64,000 nt of DNA, from positions 62,001 to 126,000 of the forward strand of contig DVKC01000001.1 of assembly GCA_018716295.1 (NCBI GenBank), written 5' to 3'. A program made the position numbers and the translations under genes. Of this stretch, positions 8,622 to 17,840 are shown one piece after another. The DNA comes from Candidatus Avimuribaculum pullicola. GTDB lineage: Bacteria > Bacteroidota > Bacteroidia > Bacteroidales > Muribaculaceae. The stretch's first letter is position 1. Each line of letters begins with the position of its first letter. The notes below the pieces were generated by a model. The model saw only the letters and a program-made list of their open reading frames with translations, was not told the origin of the DNA and did no database searches.

Positions 8622-9908
8622 ATGGATTACAAAGAATCACTTGATTTCCTGTATAATAGTTTGCCCATGTTTCAACGTGTGGGCGGTGCGGCCTACAAAG
8701 CCGGACTTGGCACAAGCATAGCCTTAGCCGAATTGTTTGATAATCCGCACAAGGCGTTTCGTTCGATACACGTTGCGGGAACTAATGGCAAGGGATCGGT
8801 TTCCCATTTATTGGCATCGATACTGCAACGTGCAGGGTATCGTGTAGGGCTGTACACCTCGCCGCACCTTGTGGATTTCCGGGAACGCATCAGGGTGAAT
8901 GGCGAAATGATAAGCCAGGAAGCTGTGACCGATTTTGTCGGACGATACCAGTCGATGGGCTATGATGGTTCACCGTCGTTCTTTGAATTGACCATGGTGA
9001 TGGCATTTGACTATTTCCGCCTCAGGCAGGTTGACATTGCTGTAATCGAGGTGGGACTCGGTGGAAGGCTCGACAGTACCAATATTATAACCCCCATATT
9101 AAGTGTTATTACCAACATATCATTTGACCACATGCAGTTCCTTGGCGACACGCTGCCGCTTATTGCAGCAGAAAAGGCTGGCATAATAAAGCCTCATGTG
9201 CCTGTGGTGATAGGCGAGGACGGTGTCGAAATTCATGATGTGTTCACGTCCAAGGCTACCGCCGAGGACGCTCCCATTGTGTTTGCCGAGGAGCAACGGC
9301 AAGTGCTGTCGGCACGACGTGAACATGACCGATGGATTATAGAAACGAGCGGCTATGGCACAATAGTGGACGAGCTTTCGGGCGACTGCCAGGTGAAGAA
9401 TGCCGCTACGGTGCTTGCTGCCGTGGACGAATTGAAGAAATTGGGAGTGGCTATTCCCGATGATGCGGTGCTGGACGGGTTTGGCCACGTGTGTGAGATT
9501 TCGGGGCTGATGGGACGATGGATGGTTGTGGCTGATGCCCCGCGCACGGTGTGTGACACAGGGCATAACACTGGTGGTTGGCAATATCTCGGCAACCAGC
9601 TGCGTAACGAAACATACAGGCAGCTGCGAATAGTCATAGGATTTGTCAACGACAAGGATATAGCACACATACTGGATATGTTGCCACTTGAGGCTGTATA
9701 TTATTTCACACAGGCATCGATACCACGTGCCCTTGATTGCCACCTTCTTGCCGAGGCTGCAAACGCAAAGGGGCTGTGTGGTTGCGCCTATCCTACGGTA
9801 GCCGATGCTTATCGGGCGGCTCTTGCTGCATCTGCGACCGACGACATGATATTTGTCGGAGGTAGCACGTTTGTAGTTGCCGACTTTTTATCGTTCAAAC
9901 TACAATAA
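8622..9908 (+). CDS. folC: Bifunctional folylpolyglutamate synthase / dihydrofolate synthase
   Basis: 428 aa Mur-ligase-type enzyme. The ATP-binding loop HVAGTNGKGSVSH is at residues ~50-62, followed by YTSPHLVDFRERIRVNG, VIEVGLGGRLDSTN and ISFDHMQFLGDTL, all hallmark FolC segments; the C-terminal domain carries DTGHNTGGW. It adds glutamate to dihydropteroate and to reduced folates in the cytoplasm. ATG 8622 is preferred over the in-frame TTG at 8613, which sits directly against the stop of the upstream gene. The 3' end overlaps the convergent 831-aa orphan gene by 14 bp, an unusually tight tail-to-tail arrangement with no room for a terminator. Confidence 0.95.
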   Translation: MDYKESLDFLYNSLPMFQRVGGAAYKAGLGTSIALAELFDNPHKAFRSIHVAGTNGKGSVSHLLASILQRAGYRVGLYTSPHLVDFRERIRVNGEMISQEAVTDFVGRYQSMGYDGSPSFFELTMVMAFDYFRLRQVDIAVIEVGLGGRLDSTNIITPILSVITNISFDHMQFLGDTLPLIAAEKAGIIKPHVPVVIGEDGVEIHDVFTSKATAEDAPIVFAEEQRQVLSARREHDRWIIETSGYGTIVDELSGDCQVKNAATVLAAVDELKKLGVAIPDDAVLDGFGHVCEISGLMGRWMVVADAPRTVCDTGHNTGGWQYLGNQLRNETYRQLRIVIGFVNDKDIAHILDMLPLEAVYYFTQASIPRALDCHLLAEAANAKGLCGCAYPTVADAYRAALAASATDDMIFVGGSTFVVADFLSFKLQ

Positions 9909-12390
9909 GTGCTGGACGTATAATTGTGGCAGGTGCCACTGTGCCCGTGATGGAAAGTCGCACTGTTCGCACTGGCGGAGCAATGAGTTTTGCCTTGATG
10001 GGTGCTGCTATGGAACCGCTTGCCTTGATGCTGCATAAAGTCATTCCATGGCAGCTTGCGCCGATTTCTCCCAATATGCGCATGTCGAGTGTGGCATCGT
10101 CTGAAAATATTTTCCATGTCACGCTTTGAGGCGATGGCATATCGTCGGTTATGGCAATGGGAAATGTGAGTAATTTTATGGCAACTGACGATGTGGCTTG
10201 TTCGCGGGAGATATCGAGTAGCGAGCCTTCGTCGGTGGCTGCGAATGCGGCAATTGGCGACAGGTGGAAAAGTTGGTCGTAGGCGGCATCGTTGCGGAGG
10301 TAAGTTCTTCCCGATGCCATAACTACCACAATGCCTATGCCGGTTTTGAGCCAAAGTTCGTTTTCCATGCTGTTCCATGCCATTTGTGAGATACTTTCCA
10401 TGCCGTTTAATATGCTCATAGCCGAATATCGTTCCAATCGGCACACTTCACCGCGTGGGGTAACGAAATACACGGCTGTGTCGCAATCGACAGGAGATAC
10501 CGTTGGGGCGATAGTGTGCCGTGACAATATTACTGCCGGCGAATATCGTGCCGATGCTACACGATATGGCAAGGCATAAGTGCCGTCATCGGCAAAAATG
10601 TATAGAGGTGTTCCTATGTTGTTGTTGGTATGGTGCGATGTGGCGGCAATCGCACGTATGTTGCTGTCGCACACATTGTGCCACTGTGCTATTGCCAACG
10701 GGTTCAGTTCTTCATATTCCACTACTTCGCCAGTAGTCGCTTGTGAGCATTGTGTGGCTGCTGGTATCGGCAGGGTGTCGATTTCTGTGTCGGTGAAGGT
10801 CAACGGTTGCAAGCCGTCGCTTGGCGATGAACAAGCCATGTCGAGCCCTGGCACACTGTGCAACGATGCCACTATGCGCAGCACTGTGCCGCCAGTGGGC
10901 AATATTGATATTGTCATGGAGGTGGCTCGTGCATCGGGATAGGATATTATCGGGTTCAAAGTTTCGGGGTAAGTTGAAGCCGTGCCTTGCCACACTGTGA
11001 CTGCCTCGCCCGAATTGGTTTTTATATGTGTTTCGGTCACTATGCGGCAAGTGCCAGCGGTGAGCGAGCCATGCCACAACTGTGACGGGTGCCATGGGTT
11101 GACAAGGATGGCATTGCCGCCGGCTGCAAACATGCGCCTGTTGTGCACATATAGTGCCGTGTGGCAGTATCGGCGTGCCGATGCACTTGCGCAGCGGTCG
11201 ATAGCCGTGGCAGTTACGGTGCTGGTAGTCGTCCCCGTTATTTCATATCGAAGCATACCTGCTGGAAGTCCTGTGGAATTGGGAGAAACCTGGCAATTTG
11301 AGGCATTGACATTGCCTTGGCGCAGTGCTGCCAGGTCATATATGCTGCATGCAACCCGCCATTGTGCCGCTACAAGCAGGCGAGAAATGAAAGTACCGCT
11401 GTCGATGGCTTGCAAGTTGAAGCTAAGCCTGTTGATTGTCGCATTATCGACAGTGGGGCGTGAGAAAGTCCATTCGATTGGCGATGAGGTGGCTACTGGA
11501 TCGATTTCGCCCGATACAAGTATGTCGATTGATTTTACAAGCCCGTCCCACTGTGCGGCAGTCCCAGCTTCGGCCACTATCGACAAGCGAAATGTGTCGA
11601 TCGATGTTTCGGCGGCATTTATGCCAGTATATGAACTGCCAGCGGTGGTTGCTGTAGCGGTGGTGTCCATTGTTTGTATGCCATGTCCGAGCAATACAGG
11701 GGCCGATACCCACAGGTAGTCGTCGTTCCACAGCCGCACGGCATATCGTGCAAGCACAGGCTGTGTGATGTAGCCTTCGGCCGTTGCGCGTTGGCACAGC
11801 TTGTGGTATGTGTCGGTGGCAATTGCCGCGATTCCGTCGGCGTCGGTGGCTTGCAGCGGGCCTTGCCATTGTTGTAAAGGCTTGGCAAATGTGTAGGCAG
11901 GAATGGTTTCACTTAAGGTGTGCTTTCCTGAGGCCGATAGCAATAACCGTGGTATGGCATCGGCAGTGTCGAGCTTGATGTAATTGTCGGTGGTAGCGTC
12001 GTACTTCAGCAGCATATTCCCACCCTCGGTTGCAATCATCAGGAAATCGCCCAAACCATGTACCGCCGTTATTGCATGTTGGGTTGATGTCAGTGTCGAG
12101 CCAATTGTGGTAGCCGAGCCATTGGCGGCAATGGTACTATGCAACATCACCGCATTGCCAATGGTGCTTATGACGTTTTTCTTTGCCGACGATGTGTGGT
12201 GTACAGCTACGATTTTTTCGTTGTCGGAGATTGTTCCTATTTGCACGCATTGCCCTACGGCTACTACCGAGTCGCGTTTTTCACGTAGATTTGTCATTTG
12301 TTGGCATGTCCCTGCCGGAGCATTTTCCCCGTCGATATAATCGGCAATACCTTGAAATTTCACGTTTATTTTGTTCTGATGTTTTCGCAT
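9895..12390 (-). CDS. Large orphan protein of unknown function (phage-structural-like architecture)
   Basis: 831 aa with no signal peptide, lipobox or membrane segment. I do not recognise a catalytic domain. It opens MRKHQNKINVKFQG, then ADYIDGENAPAGTCQQMTNL, followed by a long series of Ala/Thr/Ser-rich, beta-predicted blocks with recurring short motifs (VHGLGDFLMIATEGG, LYVHNRRMFAAGGN, TPLYIFADDGTYALP, VYFVTPRGEVCRLE, GIGIVVVMASGRTYLR) that read like blades of a beta-propeller. An opening with a list-of-values segment followed by a propeller-like body recalls phage DNA-stabilisation or tail proteins, but no phage genes adjoin it, so this is only an analogy. The frame is intact, ends in overlap with folC and is preceded by a 450-bp AT-rich intergenic region. 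Confidence 0.75.
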   Translation of the reverse strand: MRKHQNKINVKFQGIADYIDGENAPAGTCQQMTNLREKRDSVVAVGQCVQIGTISDNEKIVAVHHTSSAKKNVISTIGNAVMLHSTIAANGSATTIGSTLTSTQHAITAVHGLGDFLMIATEGGNMLLKYDATTDNYIKLDTADAIPRLLLSASGKHTLSETIPAYTFAKPLQQWQGPLQATDADGIAAIATDTYHKLCQRATAEGYITQPVLARYAVRLWNDDYLWVSAPVLLGHGIQTMDTTATATTAGSSYTGINAAETSIDTFRLSIVAEAGTAAQWDGLVKSIDILVSGEIDPVATSSPIEWTFSRPTVDNATINRLSFNLQAIDSGTFISRLLVAAQWRVACSIYDLAALRQGNVNASNCQVSPNSTGLPAGMLRYEITGTTTSTVTATAIDRCASASARRYCHTALYVHNRRMFAAGGNAILVNPWHPSQLWHGSLTAGTCRIVTETHIKTNSGEAVTVWQGTASTYPETLNPIISYPDARATSMTISILPTGGTVLRIVASLHSVPGLDMACSSPSDGLQPLTFTDTEIDTLPIPAATQCSQATTGEVVEYEELNPLAIAQWHNVCDSNIRAIAATSHHTNNNIGTPLYIFADDGTYALPYRVASARYSPAVILSRHTIAPTVSPVDCDTAVYFVTPRGEVCRLERYSAMSILNGMESISQMAWNSMENELWLKTGIGIVVVMASGRTYLRNDAAYDQLFHLSPIAAFAATDEGSLLDISREQATSSVAIKLLTFPIAITDDMPSPQSVTWKIFSDDATLDMRILGEIGASCHGMTLCSIKASGSIAAPIKAKLIAPPVRTVRLSITGTVAPATIIRPALIVV

Positions 12391-12549
12391 GGCTTTTTTT
12401 ATGGCTAATTTAACCTACTGTAGGGCATACTTCCACAATTAAAACTTACAAATAGCCGTATAATTTGTGTGACTTGCTACACTATTCATTGAAATACAGT
12501 GTGTTAAGCCTGTTTTGGATTTTAACGCAAAAAATTATTTAATTTTTTC

Positions 12550-12580
12550 TTTGTAATTATTAAAATAATGTCTAAATTTG
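12550..12580 (+). promoter_or_regulatory. Consensus promoter of candidate small RNA
   Basis: TTTG (12550-12553) and TAAATTTG (12573-12580) separated by exactly 19 nt form a perfect Bacteroidetes -33/-7 promoter. The predicted start is near 12587, with an intrinsic terminator only ~50-90 nt downstream. Confidence 0.6.
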
Positions 12581-12586
12581 GCTCAC

Positions 12587-12675
12587 AGATGATTCTAATT
12601 CTGAAATATATATGTTTTTATAGATTGTAGATTAAATGAAAGTCGGTGCTGTGAAGCATTGGCTTTTGTTTTTTG
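12587..12675 (+). ncRNA. Candidate ~90-nt small RNA or leader upstream of glucokinase
   Basis: This stretch lies between a perfect promoter (12550-12580) and a strong stem-loop with a T-tract (12639-12675). The only open frame is a 13-codon one from ATG 12589 to TAG 12630 (MILILKYICFYRL), which would be nearly leaderless and ends just before the terminator stem. It could be a free small RNA, or an attenuator-type leader for the ROK glucokinase gene, although that gene has its own promoter at 12738-12771. No known RNA family was recognised. Confidence 0.4.
12639..12675 (+). terminator. Intrinsic terminator of candidate small RNA
   Basis: AAAGTCGGTGCT (12639-12650) and AGCATTGGCTTT (12655-12666) pair over 12 bp in RNA, counting G-U pairs, around a GTGA loop, and are followed by TGTTTTTTG. 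Classic rho-independent geometry on the plus strand. Confidence 0.6.
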
Positions 12676-12737
12676 TTAAAGTTTTTGCCCTTATGCAAAT
12701 CGTCGAAAAGCGGGCTGTTGAAAAATAATTGCTTCTT

Positions 12738-12771
12738 TTTGTCACGTTATTGTCTAATTTTATTAACTTTG
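12738..12771 (+). promoter_or_regulatory. Promoter of the glucokinase gene
   Basis: TTTG (12738-12741) and TAACTTTG (12764-12771), 22 nt apart, lie 71 bp before the ATG. This is downstream of the terminator at 12639-12675, so glucokinase can be transcribed independently of the upstream unit. The region 12391-12842 otherwise holds only AT-rich sequence. Confidence 0.55.
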
Positions 12772-12842
12772 CGCAAGCATACCCAACCGTATCACATAAT
12801 TTTAGCCTATTTTCATATAACATAAATTTAAAACATAAAATC

Positions 12843-13838
12843 ATGAAACCTTACGTTATAGGTATCGACATGGGTGGCACTAACACCGTGTTTGGAATTG
12901 TTGATGCTCGTGGCAATGTTATCGCTTCGAGTTCAATCAAAACCGCTAAGCATAGCGACATAAACGATTATATTGATGAACTCTACACCGAGTTGAGCCG
13001 AATCATTGCTGCCAACGACGCTGTTGACAAGATACATGGTATTGGTATCGGAGCACCTAATGCCAACTATTACACTGGCACCATTGAGGATGGTGTGAAC
13101 CTTCCTTGGCCTACTCCAATACCACTCGCTAACTTGGTTAGCAACAAGTTTGGCATACCCGTAGCTATCACCAACGATGCCAATGCGGCTGCTATCGGTG
13201 AAATGACCTATGGCGCAGCTCGTGGTATTAAGGATTTCATAATGATTACATTGGGCACTGGCGTTGGTAGCGGTATCGTAATCAACGGTCAGTTGGTTTA
13301 TGGCCATGACGGTTTTGCTGGCGAGCTTGGCCACGTAATCATGAAGCGCAACAACGGACGTACTTGTGGTTGTGGTCGTACAGGCTGCTTGGAAACTTAT
13401 TGCTCGGCAACCGGCGTTGCCCGCACAGCTCGTGAGTTCCTTGAAATACGCACCGAACCGTCGATGCTTCGCAACTTGCAAATCGAAGACATAACATCGA
13501 AAGATGTATATGATGCAGCAATCGCTGGCGACAAGTTGGCTAAAGACATATTCGACTATACAGGTAAGATACTGGGTGAAGCCCTCGCCGATTTCGTGGC
13601 ATTCTCAAGCCCCGAAGCTATCATATTGTTTGGCGGTCTTACCAAGTCGGGCGACCTGTTGCTGAAACCTATCAAGAATGCCATGGAGCAAAACATGCTC
13701 AGCATTTACCGTGGCAAGGTGCGTCTGCTCATTTCTGAATTGAAAGACAGCGACGCTGCTGTGCTTGGTGCAAGTGCACTTGGCTGGGAAGTTAAGCCAT
13801 CGGCAGCAACAGTTGCGGCAGCTCCTTCACAGAATTAA
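12843..13838 (+). CDS. ROK-family glucokinase
   Basis: 331 aa ROK kinase. Phosphate-binding motif GIDMGGTNTVFGIVD is at residues ~6-20, the sugar-binding segment includes PVAITNDANAAAIGE and GTGVGSGIVINGQLVYG, and the zinc-binding ROK signature CGCGRTGCLETYCSA lies near 175-190 with its preceding ELGHVI. It phosphorylates glucose, or a related hexose, in the cytoplasm to feed glycolysis. ATG 12843 fits the ROK N-terminus; the 38 residues upstream of it in the same frame are read from the promoter region. Glucokinase is likely but other ROK sugar kinases (mannose, N-acetylmannosamine) cannot be excluded. Confidence 0.88.
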   Translation: MKPYVIGIDMGGTNTVFGIVDARGNVIASSSIKTAKHSDINDYIDELYTELSRIIAANDAVDKIHGIGIGAPNANYYTGTIEDGVNLPWPTPIPLANLVSNKFGIPVAITNDANAAAIGEMTYGAARGIKDFIMITLGTGVGSGIVINGQLVYGHDGFAGELGHVIMKRNNGRTCGCGRTGCLETYCSATGVARTAREFLEIRTEPSMLRNLQIEDITSKDVYDAAIAGDKLAKDIFDYTGKILGEALADFVAFSSPEAIILFGGLTKSGDLLLKPIKNAMEQNMLSIYRGKVRLLISELKDSDAAVLGASALGWEVKPSAATVAAAPSQN

Positions 13839-13970
13839 ACACCAATTTCGTTTTCATAATTGTAGATATGAATGCTACTGTACCCTTTTGGGGGCGGTGG
13901 CATTCATTTTTATTGGTAATGCCGTGAGGCAAACCCAAGACGGCCATTGAAAATCTTGGCAGAATGAGGT

Positions 13971-14040
13971 TGCGCCTCGGCAATGCAAAAAATCAGCGAG
14001 CTGTTTTTTTGTATTGCTCTTGACTTTCACTACATTTGTG
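13971..14040 (+). repeat. Palindrome-promoter repeat, copy A (upstream of SUI1)
   Basis: First of five dispersed ~70-bp copies. It contains GGCAATGC followed by a run of A, AATCAGCGAGCT, a T-run and then TACATTTG (14031-14038). TTTG at 14008-14011 lies 19 nt upstream of the -7 box, so the repeat itself is a consensus promoter for the gene starting at 14060. The A-run/T-run palindrome spans roughly 13980-14018 and its 3' arm contains the -33 box. This copy is the most diverged of the five. Confidence 0.75.
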
Positions 14041-14059
14041 TAATAGATTTTGATAAAAT

Positions 14060-14404
14060 ATGGATAATATCGACTGGAAAGACAAGTTGGGGGCTGCATT
14101 TGGTGTTGACCCTGCACAGATAGAGGAGGACGAACCTGAAAGTGTCGTTTCTGAGCCAGCCAAGGCCGCAACTGGGCGGCTTGATGTGATGCTCGACAAG
14201 CGTAACCGCAAGGGCAAGTGCGTGACGTTGATTGTGGGCTTTGATGGCGATGACGATGCTGTGAAAGCTCTTGCCAAGGAATTGAAGGAGGCATGTGGAA
14301 CGGGCGGTTCGGCGCGCGGCGGCGAGATATTGATACAAGGCGACAAGCGGCAGCAAGTGTGCGAGCTGCTCAAGGAACGCGGTTATAAAGCTCGGATTAT
14401 ATAA
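14060..14404 (+). CDS. SUI1/YciH-family translation initiation factor
   Basis: 114 aa. The C-terminal ~75 residues match the eIF1/SUI1 domain: RNRKGKCVTLIVGFDGDDD, then KELKEACGTGGSARGGEILIQGDKRQ, with the GTGGS and QGD signatures intact, ending ERGYKARII. In E. coli the homologue YciH can discriminate start codons; the role in Bacteroidetes is not well established. The first ~40 residues are acidic and variable. Transcription probably starts within the palindrome-promoter repeat just upstream. The stop is 13 bp before the helicase-nuclease gene, so the two are likely co-transcribed. Confidence 0.9.
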   Translation: MDNIDWKDKLGAAFGVDPAQIEEDEPESVVSEPAKAATGRLDVMLDKRNRKGKCVTLIVGFDGDDDAVKALAKELKEACGTGGSARGGEILIQGDKRQQVCELLKERGYKARII

Positions 14405-14417
14405 ATAGCGGGAAGCC

Positions 14418-17400
14418 ATGTTGGAAATAATGAAGGCCTCGGCGGGGTCGGGAAAGACGTTTACATTGACACTGAAATATATCAAGTTGCTGCTGGGTGT
14501 CAAAGATGAAGCAAGTGGCAAGTACCGCCTTGCAAAGGAAGAAAAACGCGAGTATCACCGCCACATATTGGCTGTGACGTTTACCAACAAGGCTACCGAG
14601 GAGATGAAGGAGCGCATCATAAAGGAACTGTCGGTGCTTGCAGGGCATGTCGATGGACTTTCCAGCCCTTACATGGAACTATTGTGCGAGCATTTCGGCG
14701 AAACTCCCGATGCTATATGCAAGGCTGCCAGCCGTGTGCTGGGCGAGTTGCTATTTGATTATACCAATTTCAATGTAAGCACAATTGACTCGTTTTTCCA
14801 AATCATCTTGCGCACATTTGCATACGAGCTTGATATGCCTTATGATTATAACATCGAGCTTAACGACAAGTATGCCATGCAAGTGGGCATACGTGATTTC
14901 TTGGCATCGTTGCGGCATAATGTGCTAAAAGACAATCCTATAGTCGGCTGGCTTAAAAGCTATGTGCAGGAAAAGATTAATGATGGTAGCGGGTGGAACA
15001 TATTTTCGTCGATTTCGGCTCCACAATCATCTACCAGCGACGACTTGTTTAAATTTGCTGCAATAATTAATACCGAGAAGTTTCGTAGCGTAAGTGCCGA
15101 TGTTGCCGAATATTTCAGTGAAGATGGCAGGGTGGGCAAGTTGCAGGTGCTTGTTGACCGGTATTTAGGTCGATTGCGGGAATCTATTGTTTCTCAGGCC
15201 AAAGAGGTGCAGAGGGTAGTGAATGAGCGTAGTCTTAGCGACTTGCTTAAGAAAGATGGGCTCGCTGCCCGCATTGACAAGTTTGCAGGAGGCGACACTA
15301 TTGAAAAAGACAGTAAGGCCAATGTTTTGAAATTCTTGTCCAATCCCGACAGTTTGTTGAAAAAAGGCGACAAGAAAAACAGGGCATTGCGTGATGGTGC
15401 CATTGCCGAGATTGAGCCTATAATCGATGCCATAAGTGCCGATTATTCCAGGTTGCTGCTGTTTGTTCATATCAAGCAGCATATATACATGCTTGGGTTG
15501 TTGGGTGGAATAAGTGGTAGTGTGAGGCGGTTCAGCCAGGATAATAATTTGATATTGCTCTCCGATACCAACGAATTGCTGAAGCGGATAATAAAAGAGG
15601 ACGATACGCCATTTATATATGAACGAATAGGCGTGTGGATAAATAATTTCCTCGTCGATGAGTTCCAAGATACGTCCGACTTGCAATGGCAGAATTTCAA
15701 GCCTTTGTTGAGTAACAGCCTTTCAAGCGGCAATTACAATCTGGTGATTGGCGATGAGAAGCAGTGTATTTACCGTTTCCGCAATAGCAATCCCACTTTG
15801 TTGCAATACCGCGTACTCGAAGAATTTGCCGAAAGAGAGGTGGAGGTTAATGGTGAGCGTAGCACCAATTGGCGCAGTGCGCTACGTGTGATACAGTTCA
15901 ACAATACATTTTTCACCATGGTTAGCCGCTATTTGAAAGTTGGCGATGTTTACAGCAATGTTGTGCAAATTCCCAATAAGAAAAAGCGCAAAGTGGCTGG
16001 ATTTGTCAGGGTTGAAATGCTCGACCCGCTTCAGTCGGGTAAAAAAGATGCGAATGGTGCCGATGATGCACAGGCCGATGACAACATGAAGTTTACCGAC
16101 AGGGTGCTTGAACGGCTTCCCGATGAGCTATCGGCAATACTTGAACGTGGATACAAGCAGAGCGACATTGCCATACTTGTCAATACCAACATTGAGGGTG
16201 CGCGGGTGATAAAGCGTCTGCTCGAATACAATCTTGAAGAAGGTGCAAGGCGTAATTTCAAAGTCATTTCGAGTGACTCGTTATTACTTAAAAATAGCCC
16301 TACTGTAAGGCTCATAATCAGCCATTTGCGCTATCTTGGCGTAGCGGTGGAGCTGCGTGACGGGCAGCGGTCGAGCCGCCAGGATACCGAAGAAAAATTG
16401 CATAGATTGCTGCGGCAGTATGAGAATTTCTTAAATCATGGACACACTCCCGAGCAAGCCATGGAGATGGCTGTGACTTCGCCAGTGAGCAAGGAGCAGA
16501 TGCTGGGCGAGATTGATGAATTTGTCCCGCGCGACTGCCAGTGCCACAACTTGGTTTCGGTGGTAGAGCGAATTATTGAAAAGGCTGTGTCGGACGAAGC
16601 CCGTGAGCAGGAGAATCCGTTTATATCGGCATTGCAGGATTATGTGATAGAATTTTGTTCGCGGTCAAGCCCGAGCATACGTTCGTTTGTCGAGTGGTGG
16701 GATCGTGCTTGCGACAAATTGTCGATAACGTCGCCGGCCGGCATCGATGCCATAAATGTGATGACGATACATAAGTCAAAAGGGTTGGAGTTCCCATGTG
16801 TGCTAATTCCGTTTGCCAACTGGGAGATGTGCAAGGTGGATTCGACGCTATGGTTCACAAAAGATGAAATTGAACGTGCGAATGTATTTGACAAAGGTGA
16901 TGCCTCGGACGAGATTCCGCCGTTGTTGCCTGTCAAGTATTATGGGGATATTGCTTCTTCGGCACTTAAAAGCGCATTCGACTCGCGTGTGAATGAAAAT
17001 ATAGTTGATTCGCTCAATAAGACCTATGTTGCTTTCACACGTGCCATTGATGAGTTGCACATATTCTCGGAGCGGCCGGCGAGAGTGCTAGATGTGGAGA
17101 ATGGCGATTTGGTAAAATTGTCGTTGAACGATTGCTTGGCCATGTTTGAGAATGATGCCAAGGTAAAAAACGTGGTTGACGAGTTGAATAAGTCGGTTGC
17201 CGAAGCTGCCGATGGCATGGACGTGGCTACAGGCATAAATGCAACAGACACTGGTTATACTGTGGGCGAGATGGCAGCCAATGACCGTGAACCAGCCGAA
17301 CCTCCTGTTGTCACCCCGATGCCGAAGTATGAGGTTTATAACAATCATAAGTTGGCAAAATTCATATTGCCCGAAGTGTTTTACACGCCGCAACGTGAGC

Positions 17401-17819
17401 GCGGTATATTGTTGCATAAGGTTTTGAGCATGATACGCAACGCCGATGACATTGAGCGATGCTTGAAGTATTGCAGGGTGAGGTGTGTGGTGTTGCCCGA
17501 GCAGTATGACGAGATTGCCAGTCTGGTGCGCAAGATGCTCGTGCAGAGCGAGGAGGTGCAACGATGGTTTGCGCGTGGTAACAAGGTTTATAATGAGCGT
17601 ACCATAGCTGTCGGGGAAGAGCGTTACCGCCCCGACCGCGTGGTGGTAACTCCACAAGGTGAAACTATAGTCATTGATTTCAAATTTGGAAACATACACT
17701 CCAAGGGCTACACGCAGCAAGTGAAGCATTACATGGCACTGTTGTCGGAGGCCGGATTGCCAAATGTCACAGGTCGTATATGGTATCCTTTTGAAGGTAT
17801 TGTAGATGTGGTGAAATAA
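14418..17819 (+). CDS. UvrD-like helicase/nuclease, AddA/RecB type
   Basis: 1133 aa superfamily-1A helicase with a C-terminal nuclease. Walker A is KASAGSGKTFTL at residues ~6-17; VTFTNKATEEMKER is motif Ia; LVDEFQDTSDLQWQNF (~412-427) is Walker B; VIGDEKQCIYRFRNSNP is motif III; INVMTIHKSKGLEFPCVLIP and KTYVAFTRAIDELHIF are motifs V-VI. Near residues 1070-1110, RYRPDRVVV and ETIVIDFKFGN followed by YTQQVKHYM form a PD-(D/E)XK nuclease site of RecB/AddA type. Such enzymes process double-strand breaks toward RecA loading. An AddB/RecC-like partner is usually adjacent in Bacteroidales but none is in this window. Preceded by the SUI1 gene; the long perfect inverted repeat follows its stop. Confidence 0.92.
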   Translation: MLEIMKASAGSGKTFTLTLKYIKLLLGVKDEASGKYRLAKEEKREYHRHILAVTFTNKATEEMKERIIKELSVLAGHVDGLSSPYMELLCEHFGETPDAICKAASRVLGELLFDYTNFNVSTIDSFFQIILRTFAYELDMPYDYNIELNDKYAMQVGIRDFLASLRHNVLKDNPIVGWLKSYVQEKINDGSGWNIFSSISAPQSSTSDDLFKFAAIINTEKFRSVSADVAEYFSEDGRVGKLQVLVDRYLGRLRESIVSQAKEVQRVVNERSLSDLLKKDGLAARIDKFAGGDTIEKDSKANVLKFLSNPDSLLKKGDKKNRALRDGAIAEIEPIIDAISADYSRLLLFVHIKQHIYMLGLLGGISGSVRRFSQDNNLILLSDTNELLKRIIKEDDTPFIYERIGVWINNFLVDEFQDTSDLQWQNFKPLLSNSLSSGNYNLVIGDEKQCIYRFRNSNPTLLQYRVLEEFAEREVEVNGERSTNWRSALRVIQFNNTFFTMVSRYLKVGDVYSNVVQIPNKKKRKVAGFVRVEMLDPLQSGKKDANGADDAQADDNMKFTDRVLERLPDELSAILERGYKQSDIAILVNTNIEGARVIKRLLEYNLEEGARRNFKVISSDSLLLKNSPTVRLIISHLRYLGVAVELRDGQRSSRQDTEEKLHRLLRQYENFLNHGHTPEQAMEMAVTSPVSKEQMLGEIDEFVPRDCQCHNLVSVVERIIEKAVSDEAREQENPFISALQDYVIEFCSRSSPSIRSFVEWWDRACDKLSITSPAGIDAINVMTIHKSKGLEFPCVLIPFANWEMCKVDSTLWFTKDEIERANVFDKGDASDEIPPLLPVKYYGDIASSALKSAFDSRVNENIVDSLNKTYVAFTRAIDELHIFSERPARVLDVENGDLVKLSLNDCLAMFENDAKVKNVVDELNKSVAEAADGMDVATGINATDTGYTVGEMAANDREPAEPPVVTPMPKYEVYNNHKLAKFILPEVFYTPQRERGILLHKVLSMIRNADDIERCLKYCRVRCVVLPEQYDEIASLVRKMLVQSEEVQRWFARGNKVYNERTIAVGEERYRPDRVVVTPQGETIVIDFKFGNIHSKGYTQQVKHYMALLSEAGLPNVTGRIWYPFEGIVDVVK

Positions 17820-17840
17820 GTAGGCTCTATGGAAGTGAGT

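Noticed and set aside
10982-11719. 245-codon plus-strand frame inside the 831-aa orphan gene
   Set aside because: Cys- and Ser-rich shadow with no start signal; the minus-strand frame is longer, continuous and has a plausible start.
9895-12390. Prophage remnant centred on the 831-aa gene
   Set aside because: No integrase, terminase, capsid, portal or tail gene and no attachment-site repeats are visible around it; the similarity is only architectural.
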